Source: Phycisphaerae bacterium (lineage in GTDB: Bacteria > Planctomycetota > Phycisphaerae > JAJVII01). Taken from it: a DNA stretch of 64,000 bases. The DNA lies in assembly GCA_022072085.1 (NCBI GenBank), contig JAJVII010000005.1:19454-83453 (forward strand). The letters are read 5' to 3'. The notes under the pieces were generated by a model. It made no database searches, was not told the origin of the DNA, and saw only the letters and a program-made list of their open reading frames with translations. Below are positions 36,506-46,618 of this stretch, one piece after another (within the stretch, counting starts at the first letter, position 1; each line of letters opens with the position of its first letter). The position numbers and the translations under genes were made by a program.

Positions 36506-39028
36506 TCAGCCCAGTCCGGCACCCGGTTCTGCCGTGGCTTCCCGCTGGAGATCGATAGCGAGCATGGATTCGAGCGAGTCGATGCAACTGGGCCACAGGA
36601 AGCCGAATTCTCGCAGGCCCTTTTCAACACTGATGGCAACATCCTCATCTCGCTGCGCCTCGACGAACTCCAGCAAGTTGGCCAATCGTTCGCAGAGGCC
36701 CGCGAATTGCTCGACGCCGATCACTTGCAGGTCGTCTGCCGGGTTGGCCTCTTGCGCAACTCGTAGCCGCGGCCCAACGATGACCTTTCTGAATGCGTTG
36801 CCCGGAAACCGCTTGGCCGCCCACCGAACATGGTCGTCAAATTGAGCAATCTCGTCCTTCTTGCGATACTGCGATGTCGGTTTCTTGTCGGTCTTGGCCT
36901 CCAGCATCACGCCCTCGTGCGTGCCTGGGGACTGCCACAGCACGTCCGGGCCTGTGTGCTCTTCATTGTCAGGCCGCGATGCGTTCAGCCCAAGCAGGTC
37001 GCCAAGCTCCTTTAATGCCTGCTCCGCTGGCTTCGTGTCAGGCCCGTTAGTCAGTCGCTTTCTCACCTCATCGCATTGCGCCCGTAACTTGGCCCCAGCT
37101 TTCGAGATCGCGACTGCGATTCTCTTGGCTTGTGGGCCAGGCACAATGTCGCGGCCACTGACGATCAAGCCCGCCCGGACCTGTGGTCGCCCAAGCTCCG
37201 ACCTCAAGTTCGCAGCCTGCGTGTAGGCCAGAACCGCGTTTGCGCCCTTGCCACAGTAGTCCAAGCACAGCCCCTCCCAGTGTCGGTACCAGGCGGCCAG
37301 ACGGCGATCGTGCTCCAATGCCGCCCCAGCGAGCTTTCCGTAAGCATCTGCTGCCGCTGGGAAGTTGCCGTCCCAGAGCATCCGATAAGCGTCCTTCTCA
37401 CCCAAGATCAATTCCGTGAACCACGCGGCCCAACCAGGATTCGTTTCGACATCGCAATCATCGAGAAACTCACGATAGCGTTTGTCCCAGTCGGGTGTCC
37501 CATCAAGCACCTTCGCAAGAAGCGTATCGTAGTCTGCCTTTCCCTGATCGACCATCCGCCGGAGAGCCAAACCAAGTTGCACCTGCTTTTGCAGAAGCAC
37601 TGGCATGCATTTCTGGTTGTTGGGGTCTTTGAACCAGCGCTGCAAGTCGGTCCCGCAGGCAACGACAGCCCCGTGATCAGTGTTGCTGCGGAATATGCGA
37701 CCAATGGCCTGCACGACACGGCTAGCCAGATGCGCCAGCCGCAGTTCGGCAATTCGCAGAGTCCCGTCCAGGAACCTGTCCAGCAGGCACGCCCCCCGCG
37801 GCAACCCGTCCAGGATAAGTATTCGACATGCCTTCCCCGGAAGATCGATACCATCATACCTGGCCGCAAGAATCAATTTGTCCGCTTTCGTGGATGCTGC
37901 AAATTGTTCAATGCCGGCGTGCCCGCTTCGACCATCATATTTTCGGCCAATGTCGGTCCAGAGATTCGCTGCCTGGTCCGAGGGCGTGATGACACACGCC
38001 TTCTCCGTCTGGATCAAGCGGCATACCTCTTTGTGTTGCTCGTCGTCGCCTTCCGCCGCCGGAAAGATGAAGAGCCGCTGGGCCTCTCCGGACTTCCCGC
38101 CAGGGGCGACGCACGTTCCGGGCGTCACGCCAAAAGTCGACGCAAATTCGACTTGCGAGGGCAGTGTCGCCGTAAGATACACCCTGCGGACACCGGGGTT
38201 GAAATAGGGCGTCGTATGCAAGGGCAGCATCGGCGGTGTAATCTCTATTCCCATTCCTGAGATGATAACGACGCATCGATTCAGGCTGTCCTTCACGTGT
38301 GCCCACGGATAAGCAAGATGCTCATCTTCGGTAATGCCCGAGTCGGCCAATAGTTTACGCATCACGTCGGCCTGTCGCTTGACTTCGTACATCGGCACGA
38401 ACAAGAGCGAGAAGCCGTGTCCGCTCAGAGCCTCCTCGAACTGCTGGATCTGGCTATTTGCCGCGAAGACGCCCCGATAGAGGTTGGCCAAGGGCAAAAA
38501 ACGTTCGTCTGCCTGACTGAAGGACAGGGTAAAGCAATTCCTGATAACGTTGCTGGCGACGTGCGCGTCGTCGAAGACAAGGGCCTTCAGGTCGAGCTTC
38601 CGAAACTTACTGAACCCGTGAAAGATAGCGTGGTAGTTTGTGATGCACGGTCCTGAGCAAGTATCGAATGCATCGCCTGTCCATTTCGTCTGCATGTACG
38701 TGGTGACATCGATGCCGCATTCGGCTGCTCGTTTCGCGGTCTGCTCGACCAGTTGGTTAGTGGGGCAGGCGTAAACGACTCTGCCTTTGGTTTCGATCAC
38801 CAGTGATTGAGCGATCACGAGACCAACAAGCGTCTTCCCACCGCCTGTGTTCATCTGAACCATCACGTCCGCTTGAGCACGGTTCGCGTGCCAGGTTCTC
38901 AAGGCATCGGCCTGAGGGTCCCAGATGTTGTCGATTGAACCCCGAAGAGTCAGACTCTCGAATAGGGCTATCGGCTCGTATATCCGCGTCCGCTTGGTTG
39001 CCTTGATTGGAAGGTCTGAAAGGTCCAT
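36506..39028 (-). CDS. DEAD-like helicase with C-terminal PD-(D/E)xK-like nuclease motif (defence operon gene 5)
   Basis: An 840-residue protein. The superfamily 2 helicase core has Walker A GGGKT (62-66), a DDAH box (153-156), motif III-like LTATLP, and motif VI QAIGRIFRS (about residue 440). The C-terminal part has GPDVLW (D695) followed 15 residues later by LEAK (E710, K712), the D...ExK spacing of PD-(D/E)xK nucleases. It is the last gene of the operon, 58 bp after the DUF499 gene. The helicase could translocate on invader DNA and the nuclease motif could cut it. Hand-counted GC in two 60-base samples (37561-37620, 37861-37920) is 50%, well below the methylase gene sample, hinting at separate origin. 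Confidence 0.75.
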   Translation of the reverse strand: MDLSDLPIKATKRTRIYEPIALFESLTLRGSIDNIWDPQADALRTWHANRAQADVMVQMNTGGGKTLVGLVIAQSLVIETKGRVVYACPTNQLVEQTAKRAAECGIDVTTYMQTKWTGDAFDTCSGPCITNYHAIFHGFSKFRKLDLKALVFDDAHVASNVIRNCFTLSFSQADERFLPLANLYRGVFAANSQIQQFEEALSGHGFSLLFVPMYEVKRQADVMRKLLADSGITEDEHLAYPWAHVKDSLNRCVVIISGMGIEITPPMLPLHTTPYFNPGVRRVYLTATLPSQVEFASTFGVTPGTCVAPGGKSGEAQRLFIFPAAEGDDEQHKEVCRLIQTEKACVITPSDQAANLWTDIGRKYDGRSGHAGIEQFAASTKADKLILAARYDGIDLPGKACRILILDGLPRGACLLDRFLDGTLRIAELRLAHLASRVVQAIGRIFRSNTDHGAVVACGTDLQRWFKDPNNQKCMPVLLQKQVQLGLALRRMVDQGKADYDTLLAKVLDGTPDWDKRYREFLDDCDVETNPGWAAWFTELILGEKDAYRMLWDGNFPAAADAYGKLAGAALEHDRRLAAWYRHWEGLCLDYCGKGANAVLAYTQAANLRSELGRPQVRAGLIVSGRDIVPGPQAKRIAVAISKAGAKLRAQCDEVRKRLTNGPDTKPAEQALKELGDLLGLNASRPDNEEHTGPDVLWQSPGTHEGVMLEAKTDKKPTSQYRKKDEIAQFDDHVRWAAKRFPGNAFRKVIVGPRLRVAQEANPADDLQVIGVEQFAGLCERLANLLEFVEAQRDEDVAISVEKGLREFGFLWPSCIDSLESMLAIDLQREATAEPGAGLG

Positions 39029-39086
39029 TATCCATCCTCCAAATCGCCGTTGCCGGTCTTTTCATTCGAGGTATGTACGCCGTGCG

Positions 39087-42000
39087 TTAGCGAACCTGGA
39101 AGCCGTCCTTCAGGCCGTCGAGGAGTTTGTTCAACTCCGCGGCAGCAGCGGGGGCGGGCTTCTGTGTGCCATCGCCGGCTTCCAGACGGACATGGAACCG
39201 CAGCTGAATCTTGGCCTTCGCCTTGAACTCCAACAACTGCGGCACGAGATCGGCCAGGTCCTGAACCTCGGACGGCTCGAATTCGGCGCTGGCGACGAGC
39301 ATCGTGGGTTCGACCGCTGCCGTGCCACCACCGCCCGTCTCGCCGCCCGTGGCGGCAACAGGAACCTTGATCTTCACCGTGTTGGCGGCGGGTAGATCGC
39401 AAGGCCACGGAGCCGAGCCATCTGCGAGGGCGATGAACCTGGCCTGAAGCGACCCGCCGATCACGTCACGCACTGTCTTCCACGGCAGTGTGCTGCCTGC
39501 CTGCTGAGACAGCGCCGCGGCAATGGACAGGGCTGTAGTGCCTCCATTCTTCCAGGCTGGGGCCAGGGTTTCGGGCAGGATGGCGGCCGCGGAGATTGGT
39601 GACGGCGGCACGCGCAGCTTCGACGTGGCGGCCAACACGCCCGTCGGAATAGGTTCGCCCAGCAGGCTGGCAGGGCCGGAGATCAGCCAGGCCTTGCCGG
39701 CCGCGACCGCGTCCGCGATAGCGGCCTCGACGACCTGTGCCGACGCCTTGGGCACGGGCACAGCCTCCGTAAAACCGCCCTTGTCGACTTGGACCACCGT
39801 CTTACCGCTGAAGTAGTCAGTCACGGCCTGGGCTGTGATCTCATCACCCGGCCACAAGTCGGGCAACGCCTTGGGCGCCAGCAATTCGCCAGGAATCTCG
39901 CCCAGTTCCGCCGCCTCCGGCAGGACCAGCTCAATCGCCGGGTCATTCAGAGCAGCATCGTCCGGGCGCGTGCGCCACCAGGTCCGGAAGGTCCGGTCAG
40001 GCCGCGTCAGTTTCAGCACGAACGTGCCCTGAACGCAACCCTCAATCAACGTCTCCACGATTGCCTGAGACTTGAGCATCTTCGGCAGATGCGGAAGCTG
40101 CGCGAACGCCCCGGCCAGGTCCTTCACGCGTCGGCTGGTTTCGCCACCTTTCCACAGGTTGTATGGGCCGTCGGGCAGCAGGGCCTCGGCGGTGATAGCC
40201 GTATCCTGCACGCGCGAGCGTGAATCCCTCTTGATCGTCTCGAAGTGGGCATCGTCCGTGACCGTGATCTTGAATGCCTGCGCATCGTCCTTGTCCGACA
40301 CGGTCACGACAATGCAGTACGCCTGGCGAATAGCCTCCGGCACGCGCCCCCTGGCCTTGTCGATATTGATCTTGAGAGTCTGCAGCCGGGCGACATCGAC
40401 CGACCCCTTCTGCTTCTTCTCCTCGTCGTTCCTGGGCGTCAGTTCGTTCATGACCCGCTCCCAGGCCAGGTAATCGCGCACGCGGGCCTCGGCGGCGCTC
40501 AGGCCGTCCCTGGACGCTGTCAGCAGCAGGACCGCGTTGCGGAACACACGCGGCTTCTCCGTCCCCGTCGTCTCATCCAGGAACCGCCTGGCCTCCGCGC
40601 TGGGCTTGCCGGAGTCCGACGCGGCGCTGGGCGGCAAAACGGCATAGTGGAACAGGCCGTCGTCCTCGATGTCCCTGGGCTTGGTCGGCAGCGTATGGAC
40701 CCGCACGCCCGACGCCGACGCGCCGCTGGTCAGCGTCTTGGCCTTGCCGATCTCCTCGATCAGCCGGGCCTTCACCACGTCGTCCGAGATCTGTGCGGCC
40801 GCCGCCGACTGCATCTGGTTCAGGTTCGGGCGATTACCCAGCCGCCATTCGGCGGGCAACTGGCCGTCCTTGTCGGGCATGTTGGTGTCGTCGAGCCAGT
40901 AACTGTTCCGCGCCCAGCGGCCCAGGCCCTTCTCCAGCTCGATCTTGTCCGGCCGGCACGGGCCGATCAGAAGCATCAGGTCGCGCGTCTTGGCGCTGCG
41001 GCCGGTCGGCTGGGAGTGCAGGAAGGTCGCCATCACCGCCTGCTCGATCTCGCGTAGCTTCAGCCCGACCGACTCGGATTGCACCTGGCGGGCGCTGCCC
41101 AGCTCGTTCTCGACGATGCCCGTCCACCGCGTCGCCTGGCCGTCGCTGACGATGGTGTCGGCGATGGACACCAGCTCGCGGGCCGATTCGGACAAGCCTT
41201 CCTTCTTGGGGGCGTTGAGGAACACAGCCGGCCCAACCAGCGGGCTGTCATCCCACTTCTCGGCCTCGCGCAGCGCCAGGGCGAAGGTCCGCAGCACGCC
41301 GCGCGTCTTCTGGAACCGCTCGATGCCCGCCGACCACTTGGTGTAGAACACCTCCGTCAGTTCGGGGTGGAACGGGAAACTCTTGAGGTAACGCTCCTCA
41401 GCAGCCGCGCCATTCTTGGCCGTCTGATCGTCCAGGGCGGCGATGCCCTTGATCGCCGCGATCACATGCTGCGGCCACGTTCCGCGAAGCTCCACGGACT
41501 TGGGATCGAACAGCCGACGCCGCAGCACCTCGGCCACGTCGTCCTTCTCCACCGGCTGGACCGCCTCCTCGCGCTGGCGCTGGAAGATGTCGTACAGGTC
41601 GGAGACGATCTTCTTGCCCAGCGGGTCGGCCTGGTCCTTCGGCTCGCTCGACAGCAGCGACGCCACGATGCAGCACTTCTCGACCTTCGCCGCCGCCTGG
41701 GTCAGGTACTGGAAGAACCCGATCAGCACGTCGAGGAAACCTGGCTCGGTGTGGCAGCGCACCTTGGCGTACAGCAGCACCTCGTCCAGCAGAATCAGCG
41801 TGCCCATGCCTTGCTTCAGTGGCAGCGACAGCAGGTCCGTCAGCGTGTTCTCGGCGGGCGGCGTGGCGCGTTCCTCCGCCTTGCCGTCGGCGTGCAGGAG
41901 CTTGAGCCCCTCGTCCCCGGCGATCTGGTAGGCCAGCAGGCTCCACGGCTGCTTGAGCCGACGCACCGCGCCGTCCGGGCTGCGCACGTCGCAGCCGGTC

Positions 42001-42425
42001 TCGACGTCCAGCTTGTCGAAGCACAGCGCCGCCACGCGGGCCTGCGGGGGCGTCTGGCCGATGGTCTCGGTGAACTCCCGCACGGCGGGCAGGTCCGGCA
42101 GGTTCGCCGGGTCGTTCACCAGGTGGCGCATGGTGATCAGCGTGTGCGTCTTGCCGCCGCCGTAGGTCAGCTCGAGCTGCCGCACCGCCTTGTCGTTCTT
42201 GCCCGCCAGGCGCAGCACCACGTCCCGCACCAGGCCGCGCAGGTTGTGCGTGGGGAAGGTCAGCGCGAAGAACTCGTCGGGCCGCTCGTAGATCGGCCGC
42301 TTGCCGTTCTGCATCATGACCTCGTAGAGGTCCGCCGCGAACATGTGCAGCGGCAGATCGCCCGAGCGCAGGTCGTCCCGCAGCTTCACGACCTCGTGCC
42401 ACGTCTTCCAGGGTTGCTTTGCCAT
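39087..42425 (-). CDS. DUF499-family ATPase (defence operon gene 4)
   Basis: About 1112 residues from ATG at 42425, with AAAGG 8 bases upstream; a GTG three codons earlier is possible. A P-loop ATPase core has Walker A GGGKT (89-93, YGGGKTHTL) and Walker B LILLDEVL (about 210-216). The rest is large and alpha-rich with a beta-rich C-terminus. DUF499 proteins are known as neighbours of DUF1156 methylases in bacterial and archaeal defence islands (family knowledge). Such ATPases probably power DNA loading or sensing for the complex. It starts 57 bp after the methylase stop. Confidence 0.85.
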   Translation of the reverse strand: MAKQPWKTWHEVVKLRDDLRSGDLPLHMFAADLYEVMMQNGKRPIYERPDEFFALTFPTHNLRGLVRDVVLRLAGKNDKAVRQLELTYGGGKTHTLITMRHLVNDPANLPDLPAVREFTETIGQTPPQARVAALCFDKLDVETGCDVRSPDGAVRRLKQPWSLLAYQIAGDEGLKLLHADGKAEERATPPAENTLTDLLSLPLKQGMGTLILLDEVLLYAKVRCHTEPGFLDVLIGFFQYLTQAAAKVEKCCIVASLLSSEPKDQADPLGKKIVSDLYDIFQRQREEAVQPVEKDDVAEVLRRRLFDPKSVELRGTWPQHVIAAIKGIAALDDQTAKNGAAAEERYLKSFPFHPELTEVFYTKWSAGIERFQKTRGVLRTFALALREAEKWDDSPLVGPAVFLNAPKKEGLSESARELVSIADTIVSDGQATRWTGIVENELGSARQVQSESVGLKLREIEQAVMATFLHSQPTGRSAKTRDLMLLIGPCRPDKIELEKGLGRWARNSYWLDDTNMPDKDGQLPAEWRLGNRPNLNQMQSAAAAQISDDVVKARLIEEIGKAKTLTSGASASGVRVHTLPTKPRDIEDDGLFHYAVLPPSAASDSGKPSAEARRFLDETTGTEKPRVFRNAVLLLTASRDGLSAAEARVRDYLAWERVMNELTPRNDEEKKQKGSVDVARLQTLKINIDKARGRVPEAIRQAYCIVVTVSDKDDAQAFKITVTDDAHFETIKRDSRSRVQDTAITAEALLPDGPYNLWKGGETSRRVKDLAGAFAQLPHLPKMLKSQAIVETLIEGCVQGTFVLKLTRPDRTFRTWWRTRPDDAALNDPAIELVLPEAAELGEIPGELLAPKALPDLWPGDEITAQAVTDYFSGKTVVQVDKGGFTEAVPVPKASAQVVEAAIADAVAAGKAWLISGPASLLGEPIPTGVLAATSKLRVPPSPISAAAILPETLAPAWKNGGTTALSIAAALSQQAGSTLPWKTVRDVIGGSLQARFIALADGSAPWPCDLPAANTVKIKVPVAATGGETGGGGTAAVEPTMLVASAEFEPSEVQDLADLVPQLLEFKAKAKIQLRFHVRLEAGDGTQKPAPAAAAELNKLLDGLKDGFQVR

Positions 42426-42491
42426 TATCTTCACCTTTGCCTTTCGGGTCGCCGCATGATGCTCGCCCGCGTGTTCGTTTTCCGGGTTCGT

Positions 42492-45400
42492 TTACTCGTT
42501 CTCATTGAACAGCACCGGGCCGCGATCCTTGACCGCGCCCTTCGCGCCGATGTGGTTGCTGATGCTCTCCAGCAGCGACCGCTCGCTGTTGGTGGACAGT
42601 TCGATCAGCGACTGCACCACGCGCTTGAATAACTCGTTCTGCCGCAGGGCGTGCTGGTCGAGGTACTCGTCCACCTTCAGGACGTCGCCTTCCTTCCACA
42701 GGTGCATCACGCGGTGGATGCGGTCGATCAGCGGCACGGCCTTGCCTTCGGGGGCTTCCAAGCCCATGCTCTTGCCGCGCCGGTGGTTCCAGGACTTGAG
42801 CTTCACCTTGCTACCACCACCGGAGCCGCCGTCGTCGTCCGCGTCGTTTCCGGGGGCGTCGCTGTCGGAATCGTCCGACTCCGCCGCCTCATCGGCCTCT
42901 GCGGCCAGGGCCGCGTCGCTGCCCACATGGATCAGCACGTCCCATGTCTTGTCCAACTCACCGTCCGACAGGCTGCACGCCGTTGCGTAGAGGATGCACG
43001 CGCCGACGGGCGCTTCGTCCATGCCGAAGTCGTGGCGGTGCAGCAGGTAATAGGCCGTCACCTCGTCCAGCCGGTCGGCGGCGGCCAGGTCCGAGCCCTG
43101 CTCGCCGGTCAGCACTTGGCCGACGACGTAATCCACCACCATCCGGCGGACGTGGTTGAGGAACTCGCCCACGCCCATCGTGGCGTTCGGCTCGTTGGCC
43201 TTGCGCACCACGGGATGCTTGCTGTACGCCTCCATCGCCGGACCAGTCGCTGCCCATACGAAGTCCGGCCCCCGAATCCCGGCGTCCCAAAACTCGCGTA
43301 GCTTGATGGCGATGTTCGACTTCATTTCTTCCAGAACACTGTTGTCCCAGCCGGGACGCGCTGTAGCGGAACGTCTCTTGCACACAAGCCAAAGCGAAGA
43401 TGCAAGGGCCGCAGAAGCGCGGGCCCGACTTCGGGTTGCGTTTTCCGTCTGAATCGGCCAACTTGCATCAACAACGAAGCCCGCTCGGATAAGAGCCGCC
43501 GCCAGTGTTTCCCACGCCAACGCGTCCTTGTGGGCAAACACAACGACCATTCTGCCGTTTTCGACCAGCATCTCGCCGCACCGCCGAAAGACCCGGAACA
43601 TTCCGTCTTCATAGGTGTGACGTGACGCAATTGCATCGCCATCATGGCGGGTCTCATCGTCGATCAGTTCGCCGTCGTTCGCCTCGCGGTCCCATTTGGG
43701 CGACAACGCTGAGTCTCGTAGCCGCGCATAGCCAGGAGAAACGTCCACCATTGTTCGACGTAGCCAAATGTAAAACAGGTCCATTAGGTCGGAGTATGGG
43801 ATGGCGTCATAGTAGGGCGGATCAGTGACGACGAGATCAATTCGCCGCCCGACATCGCCAGCTAGTGACGACGCCTGCACAACTAGGGGGACAGGAGCGC
43901 CGTTCGCCGCAACGAGGGCGTGATCGAGCGCCGATGAGCACATCCGGACGGCACTGGACCAACTTCCACCCCCATCGAACATCGGGTTGGCCTCAGCGTA
44001 GTCCCACATTATTGGTAGCGCATACCGCACGTAGGTGTGCTTCACGTTCTCCCCGGGCAAATACCACGTGCATAGGGTGGTAGACTGATCCACAAGGCGA
44101 TTGAGCGAAGCCGAAAGATAAGCACGAACGGGCTCACCCCAATCGGCACCGGCCGCGGCGCCAGCGGTCTCGACCGGGACCTCCCGAATTGACCTGGCCA
44201 GTGTGCCGAGAGCGACCAGTTGGCGACTCGTGAACAGATCACACCACCGCATCAGACCATAATTCTGAACCGAGAACGCCCGTGCTGCTCCGCGGCCCCC
44301 TCCTGCGGGCGTGGGCTCCACAGGAACGCCAAACGGCACATCTGCGTATATCCGGTCAATCTCGCGGCTGACCTCCGACGCGCATCGCTGTTCTTCCGGG
44401 GTCGGCAGCCGGTACTCTTTGCCTTTCTGGCCGTCCACAGCAACCGCTGTCATAACTGCGCCCAATTGTCCCGCCTTACCCTCCACGCGGATATCTTCCA
44501 TCCTCATAATCGTCGGGCAACAGGGACACTTCGCGCCCGCCCGACTCATCGTCCCCGCACCAATGCGTTTATCATGTTCGCGCTTTTGTGCAGCATTGCC
44601 CCCCTTAACCGGCACATTAGATTCGATCCCGAAGAATACGCCGGTCCCATCAGCCTTTGGCTCCATCGTTAGAAGCACGCGTTTCCGGCCATCGTTCTTC
44701 TTGCATAGCCAGCGCGTCTTGAGCAGTGGGACAGTAGCTCGGCAGTTCTTGCACGTTACCGTCCGTGCCCAGAGATAGGCCACCGTGGGCTTGGCAACCC
44801 AACGCGGATTGCGCTTGTCTGCCAAGTAGTCCACCGTAGACTCCGCGTTCAATGAGGCAATGTCCGGGGTGCCGTCCTTCCCGAACGGCAGGGGACGCAT
44901 CGGCTGGTGCTCGTAGGCGATGTGGTCCTTCTTGAGCGGCTCGAAGTCGGCGTAGGTCGGGTAGTACTGCGCCAACTCACGCCTGGCGCGGCCAAGCACC
45001 CACTGACCCCAGGCGCGAACGTGCCATGCCAAGTCTGCCCGAAGTTCCTCACCATCAGCACCGTCGATCGGCCCAAAGGCCAGACCCCCTTGCTCGCCCT
45101 TGCCGGGATCCTTGGCCTTCTTCTTGAGGGAATTGTGCAGCCGCTTCAGCGCCGCGGTGACCTCCGCCTTGCCATACCGCTTGGCATTCTTGAAGAACTC
45201 GGCCATGAAGGCGTCATCGTGCAGGATGAACTCCGGCAGCGGGCGGGCCTGCCCGGCCAGCTGCTGCGGGTACTCCAGCGTGCATTTGAGGATGAACCAC
45301 GCGACCGGGTTGATGTCCACGGCCGTCGCTTCGCAGCCCAAGCGCATGGCCTCAAATGGAATGGCACCTCCGCCCGCAAACGGATCAGCTACCTTTGGCG

Positions 45401-45788
45401 CGCGGCCCCCATAAGCCCTCCGAATCTCCTGTCGGAACCAGTCGACCGTATCCGAGTTCTCTGTCTCTCGCTTCCACTGGAGGATGCCGCCCTCGGTCTC
45501 CTCTTTGACGCGCTCGACCACCTGGCCATTAGGCATCTTCTTCCGCTCGGTCCTCTTGACGACCTTGCCCGCGATCTTCTCGCACAACTCGCGCCGTCTC
45601 TCCGGATCGCCTGGGTCGGGCAGCAGGGTCGCGATAATTGCCGCCCGGCAAGCCGCCAACGGCCGTCGCGCTGGCCATAGATGGAAGCCGGAAATATGTC
45701 CTCGCGGACCGTACTTTTCGCGCACGGAGTCCAGCGAGGTCTGCTTGAGTGGAAACGCATGTTCGATGAGTCGGGGGAAATCGCTCAT
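42492..45788 (-). CDS. DUF1156-domain DNA methyltransferase (defence operon gene 3)
   Basis: A 1098-residue protein. Its start (ATG 45788) overlaps the Abi-like gene's stop in ATGA. An N-terminal DUF1156-type segment (about 1-60: LKQTSLDSVREKYG, HLWPARRPLAACRA) is followed by the SAM-binding motif DPFAGGG (135-141). The catalytic motif DPPY is at 656-659 (VVTDPPYYD), so it is an amino-methyltransferase (N6-adenine or N4-cytosine). The large insert between these motifs contains CPCCP-type Cys motifs and probably includes target recognition. In defence systems of this type the methylase marks host DNA as self. Sampled GC is ~70% near 43081 but ~57% near 43981, so the gene may be mosaic. Confidence 0.88.
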   Translation of the reverse strand: MSDFPRLIEHAFPLKQTSLDSVREKYGPRGHISGFHLWPARRPLAACRAAIIATLLPDPGDPERRRELCEKIAGKVVKRTERKKMPNGQVVERVKEETEGGILQWKRETENSDTVDWFRQEIRRAYGGRAPKVADPFAGGGAIPFEAMRLGCEATAVDINPVAWFILKCTLEYPQQLAGQARPLPEFILHDDAFMAEFFKNAKRYGKAEVTAALKRLHNSLKKKAKDPGKGEQGGLAFGPIDGADGEELRADLAWHVRAWGQWVLGRARRELAQYYPTYADFEPLKKDHIAYEHQPMRPLPFGKDGTPDIASLNAESTVDYLADKRNPRWVAKPTVAYLWARTVTCKNCRATVPLLKTRWLCKKNDGRKRVLLTMEPKADGTGVFFGIESNVPVKGGNAAQKREHDKRIGAGTMSRAGAKCPCCPTIMRMEDIRVEGKAGQLGAVMTAVAVDGQKGKEYRLPTPEEQRCASEVSREIDRIYADVPFGVPVEPTPAGGGRGAARAFSVQNYGLMRWCDLFTSRQLVALGTLARSIREVPVETAGAAAGADWGEPVRAYLSASLNRLVDQSTTLCTWYLPGENVKHTYVRYALPIMWDYAEANPMFDGGGSWSSAVRMCSSALDHALVAANGAPVPLVVQASSLAGDVGRRIDLVVTDPPYYDAIPYSDLMDLFYIWLRRTMVDVSPGYARLRDSALSPKWDREANDGELIDDETRHDGDAIASRHTYEDGMFRVFRRCGEMLVENGRMVVVFAHKDALAWETLAAALIRAGFVVDASWPIQTENATRSRARASAALASSLWLVCKRRSATARPGWDNSVLEEMKSNIAIKLREFWDAGIRGPDFVWAATGPAMEAYSKHPVVRKANEPNATMGVGEFLNHVRRMVVDYVVGQVLTGEQGSDLAAADRLDEVTAYYLLHRHDFGMDEAPVGACILYATACSLSDGELDKTWDVLIHVGSDAALAAEADEAAESDDSDSDAPGNDADDDGGSGGGSKVKLKSWNHRRGKSMGLEAPEGKAVPLIDRIHRVMHLWKEGDVLKVDEYLDQHALRQNELFKRVVQSLIELSTNSERSLLESISNHIGAKGAVKDRGPVLFNENE

Positions 45789-46618
45789 TGGCCCTTCTTC
45801 TTTCGCAATGTTCTCAGGAGCAGTTCGCCAACAACGCCCATGACCTGCGTCGCGTGACGTGCTTCCTCTGCTGTGACCGTCGGCAGCCAGGGATGACCGT
45901 GTCCAGTTCCTTGCTTATTTCGCAACGTATTGATGGCGCACGCCGCGTCGTAGAGCGCACGTTGGAGCCGATGTTGAGGCGGTTCGCCGCTGGCCGCAGT
46001 GTCGGCGGGCGTCTTCAGATCGAGTGCTACGAACGCTTGGCCAAGGGCTGCGGGGAAATTGTGCGGCGGGTTGGCCGTGTTCCAACATTCCCGGAGGACA
46101 TGCGCCGCAATCGCCTCCAGGAGGTCCTTGCCTGTGCCAACGACCAGCGCAGCGTCCTCGGCTCCCTTCTGTGCTCGTCGCACGTACGCCCCCAGAGCAT
46201 CCGTAAGTTCAGTGCCTTCGAGGGCATCCAAAGCCGCAGGTCGCAGTTCGCCCTCTGATGTCAGGCTGAAACCTTCGGACGCCATGACCTCGCGAAGGCT
46301 GACTACTGCGTCCTGCCCCACGTAGTTCGGGGAGTCAGGCCGGAATCCGCCATGAGTCCGAACCATTGCGAGGAGTTGGCTGACGAAACCGCAGCCATCC
46401 TCGTAGGAATGCTCAATTGCCCAACCCAGCACCGAACGCACCCGCTTCAACTTGCCTACGGTCTGCCCCTGCGAGTTGGGGTCGCCCGCCGTCAGCCTCC
46501 ACCTTGTAATGCAGAACTCAATGTCAGAGTGGCTTGGGTCTCGGCGATCCTTCTGCGCATCGTCCACAACGTTCGCGAGGGCAAAAGCAATAGCGTCGTT
46601 GAGCGGTGGTAGATTCAT
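45785..46618 (-). CDS. Abortive-infection C-terminal (Abi_C)-like protein (defence operon gene 2)
   Basis: 277 residues from ATG at 46618, which overlaps the helicase stop in ATGA. The N-terminal half is mixed (LNDAIAFALANVVDDAQ, SDIEFCITRWRL, then GFVSQLLAMVRTHGG). The last ~80 residues (LQRALYDAACAINTLRNKQG, TGHGHPWLPTVTAEEARHA) resemble the abortive-infection C-terminal domain (Abi_C, Pfam family), in which an RNxxGTGHG segment is characteristic. Abi_C proteins lie in many phage-defence loci with unknown mechanism. It is sandwiched between the helicase and methylase with four-base overlaps on both sides, so it is a designed part of the operon and not a passenger. Confidence 0.65.
   Translation of the reverse strand: MNLPPLNDAIAFALANVVDDAQKDRRDPSHSDIEFCITRWRLTAGDPNSQGQTVGKLKRVRSVLGWAIEHSYEDGCGFVSQLLAMVRTHGGFRPDSPNYVGQDAVVSLREVMASEGFSLTSEGELRPAALDALEGTELTDALGAYVRRAQKGAEDAALVVGTGKDLLEAIAAHVLRECWNTANPPHNFPAALGQAFVALDLKTPADTAASGEPPQHRLQRALYDAACAINTLRNKQGTGHGHPWLPTVTAEEARHATQVMGVVGELLLRTLRKKKGQ

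Noticed and set aside
41079..42632. Long plus-strand frame opposite the DUF499 gene
   Set aside because: Antisense shadow: Arg/Leu/Val/His-biased sequence with no domain, no ribosome site and a real gene on the other strand.
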